Positions 1 through 7,549 of a stretch of 64,000 bases of DNA are shown one piece after another. This stretch comes from Cohnella herbarum. GTDB taxonomy: Bacteria > Bacillota > Bacilli > Paenibacillales > Paenibacillaceae. A model generated the notes under the pieces. The model searched no databases and had not been told where the DNA came from. It saw only the letters and a program-made list of their open reading frames with translations. Location of the stretch: contig NZ_CP051680.1 of assembly GCF_012849095.1 (NCBI RefSeq), positions 1,054,001 through 1,118,000 of the forward strand, given 5' to 3'. Made by a program: the position numbers and the translations under genes. The number at the start of each line of letters is the position of its first letter. Positions within the stretch are counted from its first letter, which is position 1.

Positions 1-1
1 T

Positions 2-553
2 TCCTGGGTTGTCGCGGCGGGAATCGTGACGAAAATGCTTTCGACGGACAACGGCATCGTTAACGATGTTTTAATGGGTCTTCATTTGATCAAGGAGCCT
101 ATTCAGTTTATGGGAGAAGGCAAATTGTTCTGGGGGATCGTGACCGCTTCCGATATTTGGAAGGAAACGGGGTGGAACGCCATTATCTATCTCGCGGCGA
201 TCGCCGGAATCGGCCCGGAGTTGTACGAGGCGGCGAAGGTAGACGGAGCAAGTCGGCTGCAGCAGGTTTGGAACATCACGCTTCCCGGTATCCGGTCCAC
301 GATTATCATTCTTGTTATTATTTCGATCGGCCACTTGATAAGTATCGGATTCGAAAGACAGTTTTTGCTAGGCAACAATTTAGTGCGCGACTATTCGCAA
401 ACGCTAGACTTATATTCGTTGAATTACGGCTTGGGAATGGGCAGGTACTCGTTCGGTACGGCAATCAATATGTTTAACTCGGTCGTGGCCGTAATACTCC
501 TCTTTACCGCGAACGGATTGTTCAAAAAAATAACAAAAGAAAGCATCTTGTAG
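2..553 (+). CDS. Carbohydrate ABC transporter permease, LplB type (5' end outside window)
   Basis: Integral-membrane permease of a binding-protein-dependent sugar importer; the frame is already open at base 2, so the N-terminus lies upstream of the window. The visible 183 codons carry the EAA loop that docks on the ATPase (EAAKVDGAS, from about nt 227, followed by a TLPG turn) and several hydrophobic segments, ending in the KKITKESIL tail typical of LplB/YteP-like permeases. It is followed after 12 bp by the second permease and then by the binding lipoprotein, so the three form one transport operon. No ATPase is visible; such systems commonly use a shared MsmX-type ATPase encoded elsewhere (family knowledge). 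The substrate cannot be read from the sequence; complex oligosaccharides are usual. Confidence 0.9.
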   Translation, partial: SWVVAAGIVTKMLSTDNGIVNDVLMGLHLIKEPIQFMGEGKLFWGIVTASDIWKETGWNAIIYLAAIAGIGPELYEAAKVDGASRLQQVWNITLPGIRSTIIILVIISIGHLISIGFERQFLLGNNLVRDYSQTLDLYSLNYGLGMGRYSFGTAINMFNSVVAVILLFTANGLFKKITKESIL

Positions 554-565
554 GGAGGGGGCCCG

Positions 566-1471
566 ATGGGAACGATCAAATTAGCCAGAGGCACGCCATG
601 GACGGATCGCCTTTTCGATATTTTCGTGTACGTCTTCATTCTCTTCGTTACCGTCATTACCTTATATCCGTTTCTGAACGTACTCGCCATCTCGCTTAAC
701 GATTCAATCGATAGCGTTCGCGGAGGGATTACGATCTATCCTCGGCAATTTACATTAAAGAATTACGAGACGATATTTGCTTTTTCGGGCTTGATGACCG
801 GCTTGAAAATATCCATTCTGCGCACGGTAATCGGAACTCTTCTCGGATTGATAAGCGCTTCGATGCTCGCTTTTACTTTAAGCAGGGTAGATTTTCAGGG
901 GCGGAAATTCGTGTCCACGTTTCTCGCTCTTACGATGTACGTTTCCGGGGGATTAATCCCGTTCTACATTTTGATTAAAGATCTCCACATGATGGGGACG
1001 TTCGCCGTATATGTGCTTCCGGGACTTGTTAGCGCGTTTAATGTGTTCGTCATTCGTTCATTCATCGACGGAATTCCTTACGCATTGCAGGAATCGGCCA
1101 AGCTGGACGGCGCGAACGATTTCACGATTTATTGGCGAGTGATCCTGCCTCTCACCAAGCCGGCGCTTGCTACGATAGCCCTCTTCATTGCGGTTGGGCA
1201 GTGGAACTCTTGGATCGACACTTATTTGTATAACGGCTCCAAAGATCATCTGACTACGCTGCAATACGAGTTGATGAAAGTCATTCAAAGCACGACAACC
1301 AACGTCGATAGCTTCCGAGGCAAGAACTTGACCGAGATGATAGCCCAGGTATCTCCGGAGTCCATCAAGATGGCCATTACCATCGTCGTCACGGTTCCCA
1401 TCCTCGTCGTCTATCCTTTCCTTCAGAAGTATTTCGTTAAAGGAATGACGTTAGGCGCAGTTAAGAGCTAA
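566..1471 (+). CDS. Carbohydrate ABC transporter permease, YtcP/LplC type
   Basis: Second membrane subunit of the sugar importer, 301 aa, the usual length for the family. The start is an ATG 12 nt after the previous stop, preceded by a GGGAGGGGG ribosome site. A first membrane helix lies at about residues 15-38. The EAA-loop equivalent (QESAKLDGAND, ending in VILPL) lies about two thirds along. The C-terminus (YPFLQKYFVKGMTLGAVKS) is the hallmark of the YtcP/LplC branch and is nearly repeated in the second system of this window (gene at 49228). It should pair with the LplB-type permease just upstream. The substrate is unknown. Confidence 0.92.
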   Translation: MGTIKLARGTPWTDRLFDIFVYVFILFVTVITLYPFLNVLAISLNDSIDSVRGGITIYPRQFTLKNYETIFAFSGLMTGLKISILRTVIGTLLGLISASMLAFTLSRVDFQGRKFVSTFLALTMYVSGGLIPFYILIKDLHMMGTFAVYVLPGLVSAFNVFVIRSFIDGIPYALQESAKLDGANDFTIYWRVILPLTKPALATIALFIAVGQWNSWIDTYLYNGSKDHLTTLQYELMKVIQSTTTNVDSFRGKNLTEMIAQVSPESIKMAITIVVTVPILVVYPFLQKYFVKGMTLGAVKS

Positions 1472-1546
1472 GGCGTATTCGTCTCGGTATTCGCAGGCAA
1501 GCCCTGTTTATACAATAGAACACAAAAATATGGGAGGGTTTAACGG

Positions 1547-3292
1547 ATGTTCAGACTAAAATCCAAGGCTACTATTTTTCTAACGATTACGTTGCTCGTC
1601 GGCCTCATTACCGGATGTAGCGGCAATAACAAAGCTACGAACGAGGTCCAGTCCGATACGGGCACGAAGACGGAAACAAACGCGAACTCGGCTGAAGCGA
1701 GCGAACAACCCGCAGAGGAAGATTTAAGCCCGGTTACGTTTACCTACTTCGGCGAAGACCCGAATCCGAACTGGAACAATATGCAAGATGACGTAAGCAA
1801 GGAAATTACGAGAAGAACGGGCGTAACGTTGGATGCCGAATTCGCTGTTGGAGACCCTGCTCAGAAAGTAGCGCTAATTGCGACAAGCGGAGAATACCCG
1901 GACATTATCGCGGCGAAAGGCGATATCGGCAAACTGGTCGACGCGGGTGCCGTTCTCGATCTGACCGACCTCATCGATAAGCATGCTCCGAATATTAAAA
2001 AGGTACTCGGCGAGTACATGGTTCGCGCCAAATACACGAATGCCGACCAATCGATCTACGCGATTCCGACTTGGGCAGCGGTCAAAGAAGAAAAATTCGT
2101 AGCAGGCGGCGGATTCGAGCTTCAGCATCGCGTCGTCAAGGAAGCGGGTTACCCTGAAATTCGGACTGTGCAGGACTACGAAAACGTTATCAAAGCTTAC
2201 TTGGAGAAACATCCGACGGATGAGAACGGCAACAAGAACATCGGAGTATCCTTAAACGCGGACGATTGGCATATGTACATTTCCGTTACGAATCCGGCGG
2301 TTGCTACGACCGGAGCTTCCGATGACGGAGAATACTACATCGATCAAGAGACCTTCGAAGTTACTTATCACTTCCGTCGTCCGGAGGAGAAAGAATATTT
2401 CCGCTGGTTGAATCACATGAATGATATTGGCCTGCTGGATAAAGAGAGCTTCGTTCAGAAGTACGATCAATACAAAGCCAAAGTCGCGACGGGTCGCGTT
2501 CTTGGTCTCATCGACCAAGATTGGGATTATAATGACGCTCAGCAAGCCTTGAAAACGGCTGGTAAATTCGATCAAACCTATGGTCACTATCCGGTTACGA
2601 TGTCGAAAGATATCAAAGAACCGTCGTTCTGGCCAACCGGATTTATGGGCGGTTACGGAATTGCTATTTCCAGTAAGGCTAAAGATCCGGTTCGTATTAT
2701 TAAATTCCTCGACTTCTTGGCTTCCGACGAAGGTCAAATTCTGAATAACTGGGGAATCGAAGGCAAACACTACGTCGTCGAAAACGGAAAACGCGTCGTT
2801 CCGGCAGAGGTGCAAGACCGTATAAACAATGACAATATTGCGTTCACGAAAGAAACGGGTATCGGCTTCTACTGGAATATGATGGCTCACTACGGCGATG
2901 GCGCCAAAGACGAAACGGGCAACTATTACACGAAAAACTTCCCTGAGCAATTGGTTATCGGCTATAGCGACGTAGAGAAGGAGACGCTTGCCGCTTACAA
3001 TGCAACGACTTGGAAAGATTTATTCCCGAAAGAGAGCGAATTCAAAGTTAAAGCCTACGGCGCGGCATGGAATATCTCGATTCCCGGCGAGGACGAAGTA
3101 TCTATACTGGCGAATAAGATGAAGGACATTACATGGAAGCGAATTCCCGAAGCAATCCTGGCTAAACCAGAAAACTTCGACAAAATTTGGGATGATTACA
3201 TGAAGGATCTGGATAAAGCCGGAGTTGAAAAAATGGAAGACGGCTATGAGAAATACGTCAAAGACCGCGTTGAGCTGTGGAGTTCGAAATAA
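1547..3292 (+). CDS. Extracellular solute-binding lipoprotein of the sugar ABC transporter
   Basis: A 581-aa substrate-binding protein of the LplA/YtcQ type (family 1 extracellular binding proteins). It has a lysine-containing N-region, a hydrophobic core and the lipobox LITGC at about residues 20-24, so it should be cleaved before Cys and lipid-anchored outside the membrane. A Ser/Thr/Glu-rich linker follows, and the mature fold starts around residue 60 (VTFTYFGEDPN). The start ATG has a GGGAGGG site 7 nt upstream. A 75-bp gap with a TACAAT motif separates it from the permeases, so it may also be expressed separately. Its position after the permeases is the reverse of the second system in this window, where the binding protein comes first. 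Its ligand cannot be inferred. Confidence 0.92.
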   Translation: MFRLKSKATIFLTITLLVGLITGCSGNNKATNEVQSDTGTKTETNANSAEASEQPAEEDLSPVTFTYFGEDPNPNWNNMQDDVSKEITRRTGVTLDAEFAVGDPAQKVALIATSGEYPDIIAAKGDIGKLVDAGAVLDLTDLIDKHAPNIKKVLGEYMVRAKYTNADQSIYAIPTWAAVKEEKFVAGGGFELQHRVVKEAGYPEIRTVQDYENVIKAYLEKHPTDENGNKNIGVSLNADDWHMYISVTNPAVATTGASDDGEYYIDQETFEVTYHFRRPEEKEYFRWLNHMNDIGLLDKESFVQKYDQYKAKVATGRVLGLIDQDWDYNDAQQALKTAGKFDQTYGHYPVTMSKDIKEPSFWPTGFMGGYGIAISSKAKDPVRIIKFLDFLASDEGQILNNWGIEGKHYVVENGKRVVPAEVQDRINNDNIAFTKETGIGFYWNMMAHYGDGAKDETGNYYTKNFPEQLVIGYSDVEKETLAAYNATTWKDLFPKESEFKVKAYGAAWNISIPGEDEVSILANKMKDITWKRIPEAILAKPENFDKIWDDYMKDLDKAGVEKMEDGYEKYVKDRVELWSSK

Positions 3293-3312
3293 AATATTTT
3301 TCCAATAAGCCG

Positions 3313-3356
3313 GAGCTGACTCAAAAGCGCGATCTTTTGAGCAGCTTCTTTCTTTT
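3313..3356 (+). terminator. Intrinsic terminator of the first sugar ABC operon
   Basis: Inverted repeat with GCTGACTCAAAAG on the left and CTTTTGAGCAGC on the right (one bulged base) around a short loop, followed by a pyrimidine-rich TTCTTTCTTTT tract. It lies about 20 bp after the binding-protein stop. The opposite strand lacks a comparable U tract, so it acts mainly on the + strand. Confidence 0.8.
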
Positions 3357-3364
3357 GTCCGGGC

Positions 3365-3580
3365 CTAATCATCCGTTACTCGGTGAGCTAAAACTACCGT
3401 ATTCATGAGAGCAAAGGGTTTATTGACTTTCGCGATATGCTTTTCCGTTGCTCCCATCTTCGTTACGTATTGCTTGACCATGGGGCCGTTCGCAGCGCTG
3501 GCGAAATAAATCGGCGTAGCGACAGCGAAGAGCAACAATGCTGAAATCGCGATATTTCTGAACCGGGTAACTGAATTCAT
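3365..3580 (-). CDS. Small secreted protein of unknown function (71 aa)
   Basis: Short gene with a clear Sec signal peptide: a positively charged start (MNSVTRFRN), a hydrophobic stretch at about residues 10-27, and an ASA-type cleavage site before ANGPM. The mature part is only about 43 aa, without recognisable domains. The signal region resembles the start of the neighbouring 232-aa protein (3764-4462; ANAASNPM against ASAANGPM), and the two upstream regions are also related. It may therefore be a shortened paralogue or the small member of a duplicated pair. A GGAG motif precedes the ATG. I do not recognise a family; function unknown. Confidence 0.6.
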   Translation of the reverse strand: MNSVTRFRNIAISALLLFAVATPIYFASAANGPMVKQYVTKMGATEKHIAKVNKPFALMNTVVLAHRVTDD

Positions 3581-3608
3581 ATATGATCAACTCCATTTGG
3601 ATTATTTG

Positions 3609-3674
3609 GTTGGTATGTCCTATAGGATCAAGTCTAACCCCTAACGATGGCACAACATTGGTTCAAATGTGGAA
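3609..3674 (-). repeat. Duplicated leader/promoter region, copy 1
   Basis: About 65 bp upstream of the 71-aa secreted gene, closely matching 4486-4549 upstream of its neighbour. The best-conserved core reads CCAATGTTGTGCCATCGTT on the minus strand, followed by a less conserved TAGACT...GATC part. This looks like a promoter or operator duplicated with the genes. No confident sigma-factor match could be assigned. Confidence 0.65.
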
Positions 3675-3713
3675 TAATAATGGCAAACTGTCGACGGTTG
3701 AAGGGAACAACGC

Positions 3714-3742
3714 GAAAACCGCCCTGCCTATAGGCAGAGCGG
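3714..3742 (-). terminator. Intrinsic terminator after the 232-aa secreted protein gene
   Basis: On the minus strand a GC-rich hairpin, CCGCTCTGCC-TATA-GGCAGGGCGG, is followed by TTTTCGCG. It sits about 22 bp after the stop of the 3764-4462 gene and separates it from the downstream small secreted gene, which must then use its own promoter. Confidence 0.7.
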
Positions 3743-3763
3743 GAGCGGAAGAAATTCGTTATG

Positions 3764-4462
3764 TTATTGTTTCGCGACCTCATCTTTGTAAGCTTGCAGG
3801 AGATCCGCAAGCACAGGTTTAATCGTGGCGGCATCCTTTGATTCCAAGGCTTTAGACAAAGCGACCTGGCCGGAGAAAATCGGGCTGCTATCGGTTGCGG
3901 AAACTGCGGCAGCGCTAGCTGTATTGAGTTTTATAGCGTCTATGCGCGTAGCTTTGGTACCCACTGTGCTGCCTGTGGTGTTTTTGGACAACGTAATGGT
4001 TACATCGGAACCAGGAGCGGGTTTAATTGAAGGTAATTCTTTGATTTCATATTGTCCGAGATCGATTTTTTCCATGCTTACGCTTGCCGCTGTTGCTTTA
4101 ACGGAATCGACGACTTTAATCTCATTCGCGACGTTATCGGAAAGTTTAATCGTGCCCTTGGCATCGACTAAGGATATAGTTCTGCCTTCGCTTATTTTAT
4201 TCAGCTTGTTGTATTTGTCCAACGTGACTTTCCAATCTTCCAGCGTCTCGGGAGCGTAAAGTCGTGCGGCTTCCAACGGATCGGCGAATTGAATCGTTTT
4301 AAGCGCTGGAACGAGTTTTGCGACTTTATCCGTTTTAATCGTAGCGGCGGGCAGAACATCGGCCATCGGATTGCTTGCGGCATTGGCGAAAGCCGGTGCG
4401 GCGATGGCGGACATCAGCATGGTGGACATAGCGATTCTCTTGAACATGGTCGTGTTTTTCAT
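3764..4462 (-). CDS. Secreted protein of unknown function (232 aa)
   Basis: Start placed at the internal ATG at 4462 because AGGAGATG lies just upstream and the encoded N-terminus (MKNTTMFKR, hydrophobic core, AFANA-A) is a clean signal peptide; the longer frame adds 33 implausible residues. The mature protein is rich in Ala, Lys, Thr and Asp, low in aromatics and without cysteine. It includes a segment around LEDWKVTLDKYNKLNK and a C-terminal helix-like stretch (KALESKDAATIKPVLADLL). I recognise no family. It is divergent from a two-component system and shares its leader sequence with the smaller secreted gene downstream. A cell-surface or extracellular role is inferred from the signal peptide only. 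Confidence 0.75.
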   Translation of the reverse strand: MKNTTMFKRIAMSTMLMSAIAAPAFANAASNPMADVLPAATIKTDKVAKLVPALKTIQFADPLEAARLYAPETLEDWKVTLDKYNKLNKISEGRTISLVDAKGTIKLSDNVANEIKVVDSVKATAASVSMEKIDLGQYEIKELPSIKPAPGSDVTITLSKNTTGSTVGTKATRIDAIKLNTASAAAVSATDSSPIFSGQVALSKALESKDAATIKPVLADLLQAYKDEVAKQ

Positions 4463-4485
4463 TTTACAACATCTCCTCTTGGGCT

Positions 4486-4549
4486 TGGTTTGTCTTACAA
4501 GATTCAGTCTATTGCCCAACGATGGCACAACATTGGTTGAATTGTGGAA
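4486..4549 (-). repeat. Duplicated leader/promoter region, copy 2
   Basis: Counterpart of 3609-3674, immediately upstream of the 232-aa secreted protein gene. The 19-base core CCAATGTTGTGCCATCGTT is identical in both copies, and similarity continues with indels towards the ribosome site, suggesting a tandem gene duplication with preserved control. Confidence 0.65.
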
Positions 4550-4583
4550 AATCGATGGCAAGCCCCAGCTGCGCCCATACGCT

Positions 4584-4592
4584 TGTTATAAT
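4584..4592 (+). promoter_or_regulatory. Extended -10 promoter of the response regulator/kinase pair
   Basis: TGTTATAAT matches the TGn-extended sigma-A -10 perfectly and lies 30 bp before the response-regulator ATG. No good -35 is present at 17 bp, as is common for extended -10 promoters. Confidence 0.55.
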
Positions 4593-4621
4593 AGGCTTAG
4601 AATTAAGCTGGAGGTTAACTC

Positions 4622-5332
4622 ATGAACAACTATTTAATAGCGGTCGTGGACGACGATCGGAATATACGCGAGTTAGTGGAAGCCTATTTGAGCAAAGAGA
4701 ATTACCGTACGGTCGGATTAGAAAGCGCGGAAGAAGCTTTAAGGCAGTGGCACGATGATCCGCCGGATATGTGGGTACTCGATGTCATGCTACCGGGAAT
4801 GGACGGGTACGAATTTTGTAAAAGAATCCGCAGCGAAGCGGAGGTTCCGATCATTATGATATCCGCGCGCGACAACGAGGTCGATAAGATCCTCGGCCTG
4901 GAACTGGGTAGCGATGATTATTTGGTCAAGCCGTTCAGCCCTCGCGAATTGGTTGCCCGGGTTAAACGCCATCTGCAACGGTGGTACAAGTCTCGCGGCT
5001 CCGAGGAGAACGCCCAAGAGCTGCAATCTTCCCCTCGAATCGAGGTCGGCCAGCTTGAATTGATCGTCGAGGAGAGACGAGTCCGTTGGCTCGGAGAAGA
5101 GGTTGAAGTCACTAGCAAGGAATTCTCGTTGCTTAAGATGTTCGCCGAGCGTCCGAATCGGGCGTTCACGAGAGATGAGATTCTCATTCTGGTATGGGGC
5201 GACGATTATTTCGGCAGCGACCGGGCGGTGGATCACCTCGTTAAGCGGATTCGCAAAAAAATGGACGATCTTCCTATAGAGTCGGTGTGGGGACACGGGT
5301 ATCGATTACGGAACGAAGGAGGCGAACAGTAG
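4622..5332 (+). CDS. OmpR/PhoB-family DNA-binding response regulator
   Basis: A 236-aa two-component response regulator. The receiver domain (about 1-120) shows the acidic cluster DDD at 10-12, the phospho-acceptor Asp54 (VLDVMLPGMDG), the switch region MISARD and the Lys in DDYLVKPF. The winged-helix DNA-binding domain (about 140-232) ends in the usual GHGYRL strand. The ATG has a GGAGG site. The partner kinase starts 1 bp after its stop. It is divergent from the secreted-protein genes at 3764-4462, which are possible but unproven targets. The stimulus is unknown. Confidence 0.93.
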   Translation: MNNYLIAVVDDDRNIRELVEAYLSKENYRTVGLESAEEALRQWHDDPPDMWVLDVMLPGMDGYEFCKRIRSEAEVPIIMISARDNEVDKILGLELGSDDYLVKPFSPRELVARVKRHLQRWYKSRGSEENAQELQSSPRIEVGQLELIVEERRVRWLGEEVEVTSKEFSLLKMFAERPNRAFTRDEILILVWGDDYFGSDRAVDHLVKRIRKKMDDLPIESVWGHGYRLRNEGGEQ

Positions 5333-5333
5333 C

Positions 5334-6764
5334 ATGAAGCTGGCTCACCAGATTAATTTGGCTTTCGGAGTGTTGATCGCGCTCGTTATCGCGGTAACGG
5401 CGATCATTAACCATTACGTGCTGTTGGATCATTTCGTCGGCGTACAGAAACAAGAAATGCAGGCGATAGGCGCACAAATGACGGCCAGTCTGAAATCCGT
5501 AGATCTAGAGAAAAGCGAGCAAACTACGATCGCGACCTTTCAGGATATTCAACCGGTCGTAGCGAATAACGTCGAGGCGATATTAACGGATAAACAAGGC
5601 AACGTCGTTTACGGGAATGTGCCCACGAAAGCAGCGACGCTGACTCGGATACCGATTTCTAAATTAACGGTCTCTCAGAATAACGCCGTTCAGATTGACT
5701 CGGACCAAACGATCGGAGCACGTGAGCTCATAGAAGGGAAAGACAGCCGGTACGTCGTTTCGGCGACGGCCATTCCGCAAGGGACGTTGACGTTATATTC
5801 TCCGATGAGCAAGATCAACGCGATAGAACAAGCTTTGCTCGGAAGGCTGCTGATCGTTCTATGCGTTTCGGGAGCGATCGTATATATCATGAGCCTACTG
5901 ATAACGAACAAGCTCATTAAGCCGTTAATGAAACTAAGGGGAGAGCTGAAGAAAGTCGAGAGCAGGCAGTTTTCGGAAGTACGGTTGGTTAAGGCCGGAG
6001 GAGAGATCGGTGCGGTGGCGCAAACCGTCTATGATCTGGCAGGAGAGCTAGATCGGTATAATCAGGCGCAAAAGCAGTTTTTCCAAAATGCTTCGCATGA
6101 ACTGAAGACGCCTCTCATGTCGATCGCGGGTTATGCCGAAGGCATACGGGACGGCGTATTCGAAGGCGAGGGCGCAACGAAAGGGTTAAACGTTATCTTA
6201 AGCGAAAGCGGCAGATTGAAAAATATCGTAACGGAAATGACCTTGCTGGCGAAGCTGGACAGCGAAGAGGATATTTTTCAACTGTCGGAAGTGGACGTGC
6301 GCGATCTGTTAACGGAAACTCGCGAGAGAGTTAATCCGCTGCTTCTCAAGAAAGGTCTCGAGATGCAGATACAATATGGAGGTAAGCAAAAGGAAGAAAA
6401 TCAATCGCCGATGAACATTTGGGCCGATCGGGATAAAATCTCACAAGCGTTACTGAATGTCGTATCGAATGCTTCGCGTTATGCTAGAGAACGGATAATC
6501 GTTGACGTAGCGATAGAACACGACGATATCCGAATTTCGATAACCGACGACGGGGCAGGATTCTCGCCCGCTCTGTTGCCTTATTTATTCCATCGCTTCG
6601 TGAAGGGAAAAGACGGAGAGACGGGGTTAGGTCTTGCGATCTCTCGGGCGATCGTGGAGCGTTGCCGCGGACGGATTGCGGCGAGCAATCGCAAAGAAGG
6701 CGGGGCCGTGATTACGATGGCTTTTCCTTTCGGAGGCGCGAAGAGCTCCTTGCAGCACATTTGA
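5334..6764 (+). CDS. Membrane sensor histidine kinase
   Basis: A 476-aa kinase partner of the preceding regulator. It has an N-terminal membrane helix (about 8-30), an extracellular sensor region of about 140 aa, a second helix (about 168-190), a HAMP linker, a HisKA domain with phospho-acceptor His255 (NASHELKTPL), and an ATPase domain with N (LNVVSNASRYA), G1 (DDGAGF) and G2 (GLGLAIS) boxes. All catalytic motifs look intact. It starts at an ATG one base after the regulator's stop, so translation is probably coupled. The sensor domain has no feature that names its ligand. Confidence 0.93.
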   Translation: MKLAHQINLAFGVLIALVIAVTAIINHYVLLDHFVGVQKQEMQAIGAQMTASLKSVDLEKSEQTTIATFQDIQPVVANNVEAILTDKQGNVVYGNVPTKAATLTRIPISKLTVSQNNAVQIDSDQTIGARELIEGKDSRYVVSATAIPQGTLTLYSPMSKINAIEQALLGRLLIVLCVSGAIVYIMSLLITNKLIKPLMKLRGELKKVESRQFSEVRLVKAGGEIGAVAQTVYDLAGELDRYNQAQKQFFQNASHELKTPLMSIAGYAEGIRDGVFEGEGATKGLNVILSESGRLKNIVTEMTLLAKLDSEEDIFQLSEVDVRDLLTETRERVNPLLLKKGLEMQIQYGGKQKEENQSPMNIWADRDKISQALLNVVSNASRYARERIIVDVAIEHDDIRISITDDGAGFSPALLPYLFHRFVKGKDGETGLGLAISRAIVERCRGRIAASNRKEGGAVITMAFPFGGAKSSLQHI

Positions 6765-6770
6765 TAGGAA

Positions 6771-6818
6771 GGCTGCCCCAAAAGCGTATCGCTTCCGGGG
6801 CAGCCTCTCTTTTTTTTA
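6771..6818 (+). terminator. Intrinsic terminator after the two-component operon
   Basis: GGCTGCCCC...GGGGCAGCC hairpin followed by CTCTTTTTTTT, a few bases after the kinase stop. It lies in the short space before the convergent VOC-family gene. Confidence 0.9.
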
Positions 6819-6823
6819 TTCGG

Positions 6824-7255
6824 TTACATGCCCATCGTTTCGCCATTATCATAGTTAAACTGCCATCCGATTCCGAACTTGTCTTTCAGACTCCCGTAGC
6901 ATTTGCTCCAGAACGTTTCCTGAAGCTCCATTCCCACGGTGCCGCCTTCTTTCAGTTTGTGAAAAAGCGATTTGATTCTATCGATATCCTTATTCACGAT
7001 GGAGAGGCTGATATTATTTCCTTCCACGAATGGCATCCCGGGGAAAACATCGGAAAACATAACGGTGCTTCCATCAAGATTAAGCCGGGTATGCATGACC
7101 AAATTTTTCGCCTCTTCGGGAATGGGATAGTCCGAATTAGGGTGCGATGAGCCGAAAGTCATAATATTGGGTTTCTCGGAACCGAATACCTCGGCGTAAA
7201 ACTCGGCTGCTTCGCGACAATTTCCATTAAAATTCAAATATACATCGATAGCCAT
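6824..7255 (-). CDS. VOC-family protein, PhnB/glyoxalase-like
   Basis: A 143-aa vicinal-oxygen-chelate superfamily protein of the PhnB-like type (3-demethylubiquinone methyltransferase-like fold in annotations). The start is set at ATG 7255 because TAGGAGTG precedes it and MAIDVYLNFNGNCREAAEFY is the canonical N-terminus; the longer frame adds 13 residues. Typical landmarks are FYAEVFG, MHTRLNLDGS and the C-terminal FWSKCYGSLKDKFGIGWQ. Members usually form dimers; many have no known substrate. It stands alone and is convergent with the two-component operon. Confidence 0.88.
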   Translation of the reverse strand: MAIDVYLNFNGNCREAAEFYAEVFGSEKPNIMTFGSSHPNSDYPIPEEAKNLVMHTRLNLDGSTVMFSDVFPGMPFVEGNNISLSIVNKDIDRIKSLFHKLKEGGTVGMELQETFWSKCYGSLKDKFGIGWQFNYDNGETMGM

Positions 7256-7377
7256 TAAATTCACTCCTAAATCGTAGATTTTGGATTCATGCATGACAAT
7301 CCCATTATATCATTACCCGTTACCCCGAAAATATCCAAGTCGATAATCTCGAAGGGACGGTTCGTAAAATCATATTC

Positions 7378-7406
7378 GATAGGACAATCAATCGGGAGAT
7401 CCTATC
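7378..7406. repeat. Inverted repeat in the chemoreceptor upstream region
   Basis: GATAGGA - 15 bp - TCCTATC, perfect 7-bp arms, within the 294-bp gap between the divergent VOC and chemoreceptor genes. It could be an operator. The rest of the gap is AT-rich with no confident promoter: the GCGATAA further on has a TCAA upstream at the wrong spacing for a sigma-D site. Confidence 0.35.
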
Positions 7407-7549
7407 AATCGGAAATATTTATTCCTGCGATAAAGCCCTTTATTTGTAAATTTAAGTAGAATTTTATTGGTTTTTTAGAATCGTCCCTTCTATGATATCA
7501 GTAGCTAGTGCATATTTTTGCCAATGCGTCAAACAACAGGGGGAGAATA

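Noticed and set aside
3583..3822. 79-codon plus-strand frame between the two secreted-protein genes
   Set aside because: It runs through the duplicated leader and terminator of the minus-strand genes, has no ribosome site and shows no protein-like composition.
7400..7440. Possible sigma-D promoter (TCAA ... GCGATAA) for the chemoreceptor
   Set aside because: The spacing is two to three bases too long and the -10 lacks the CCGATA core.
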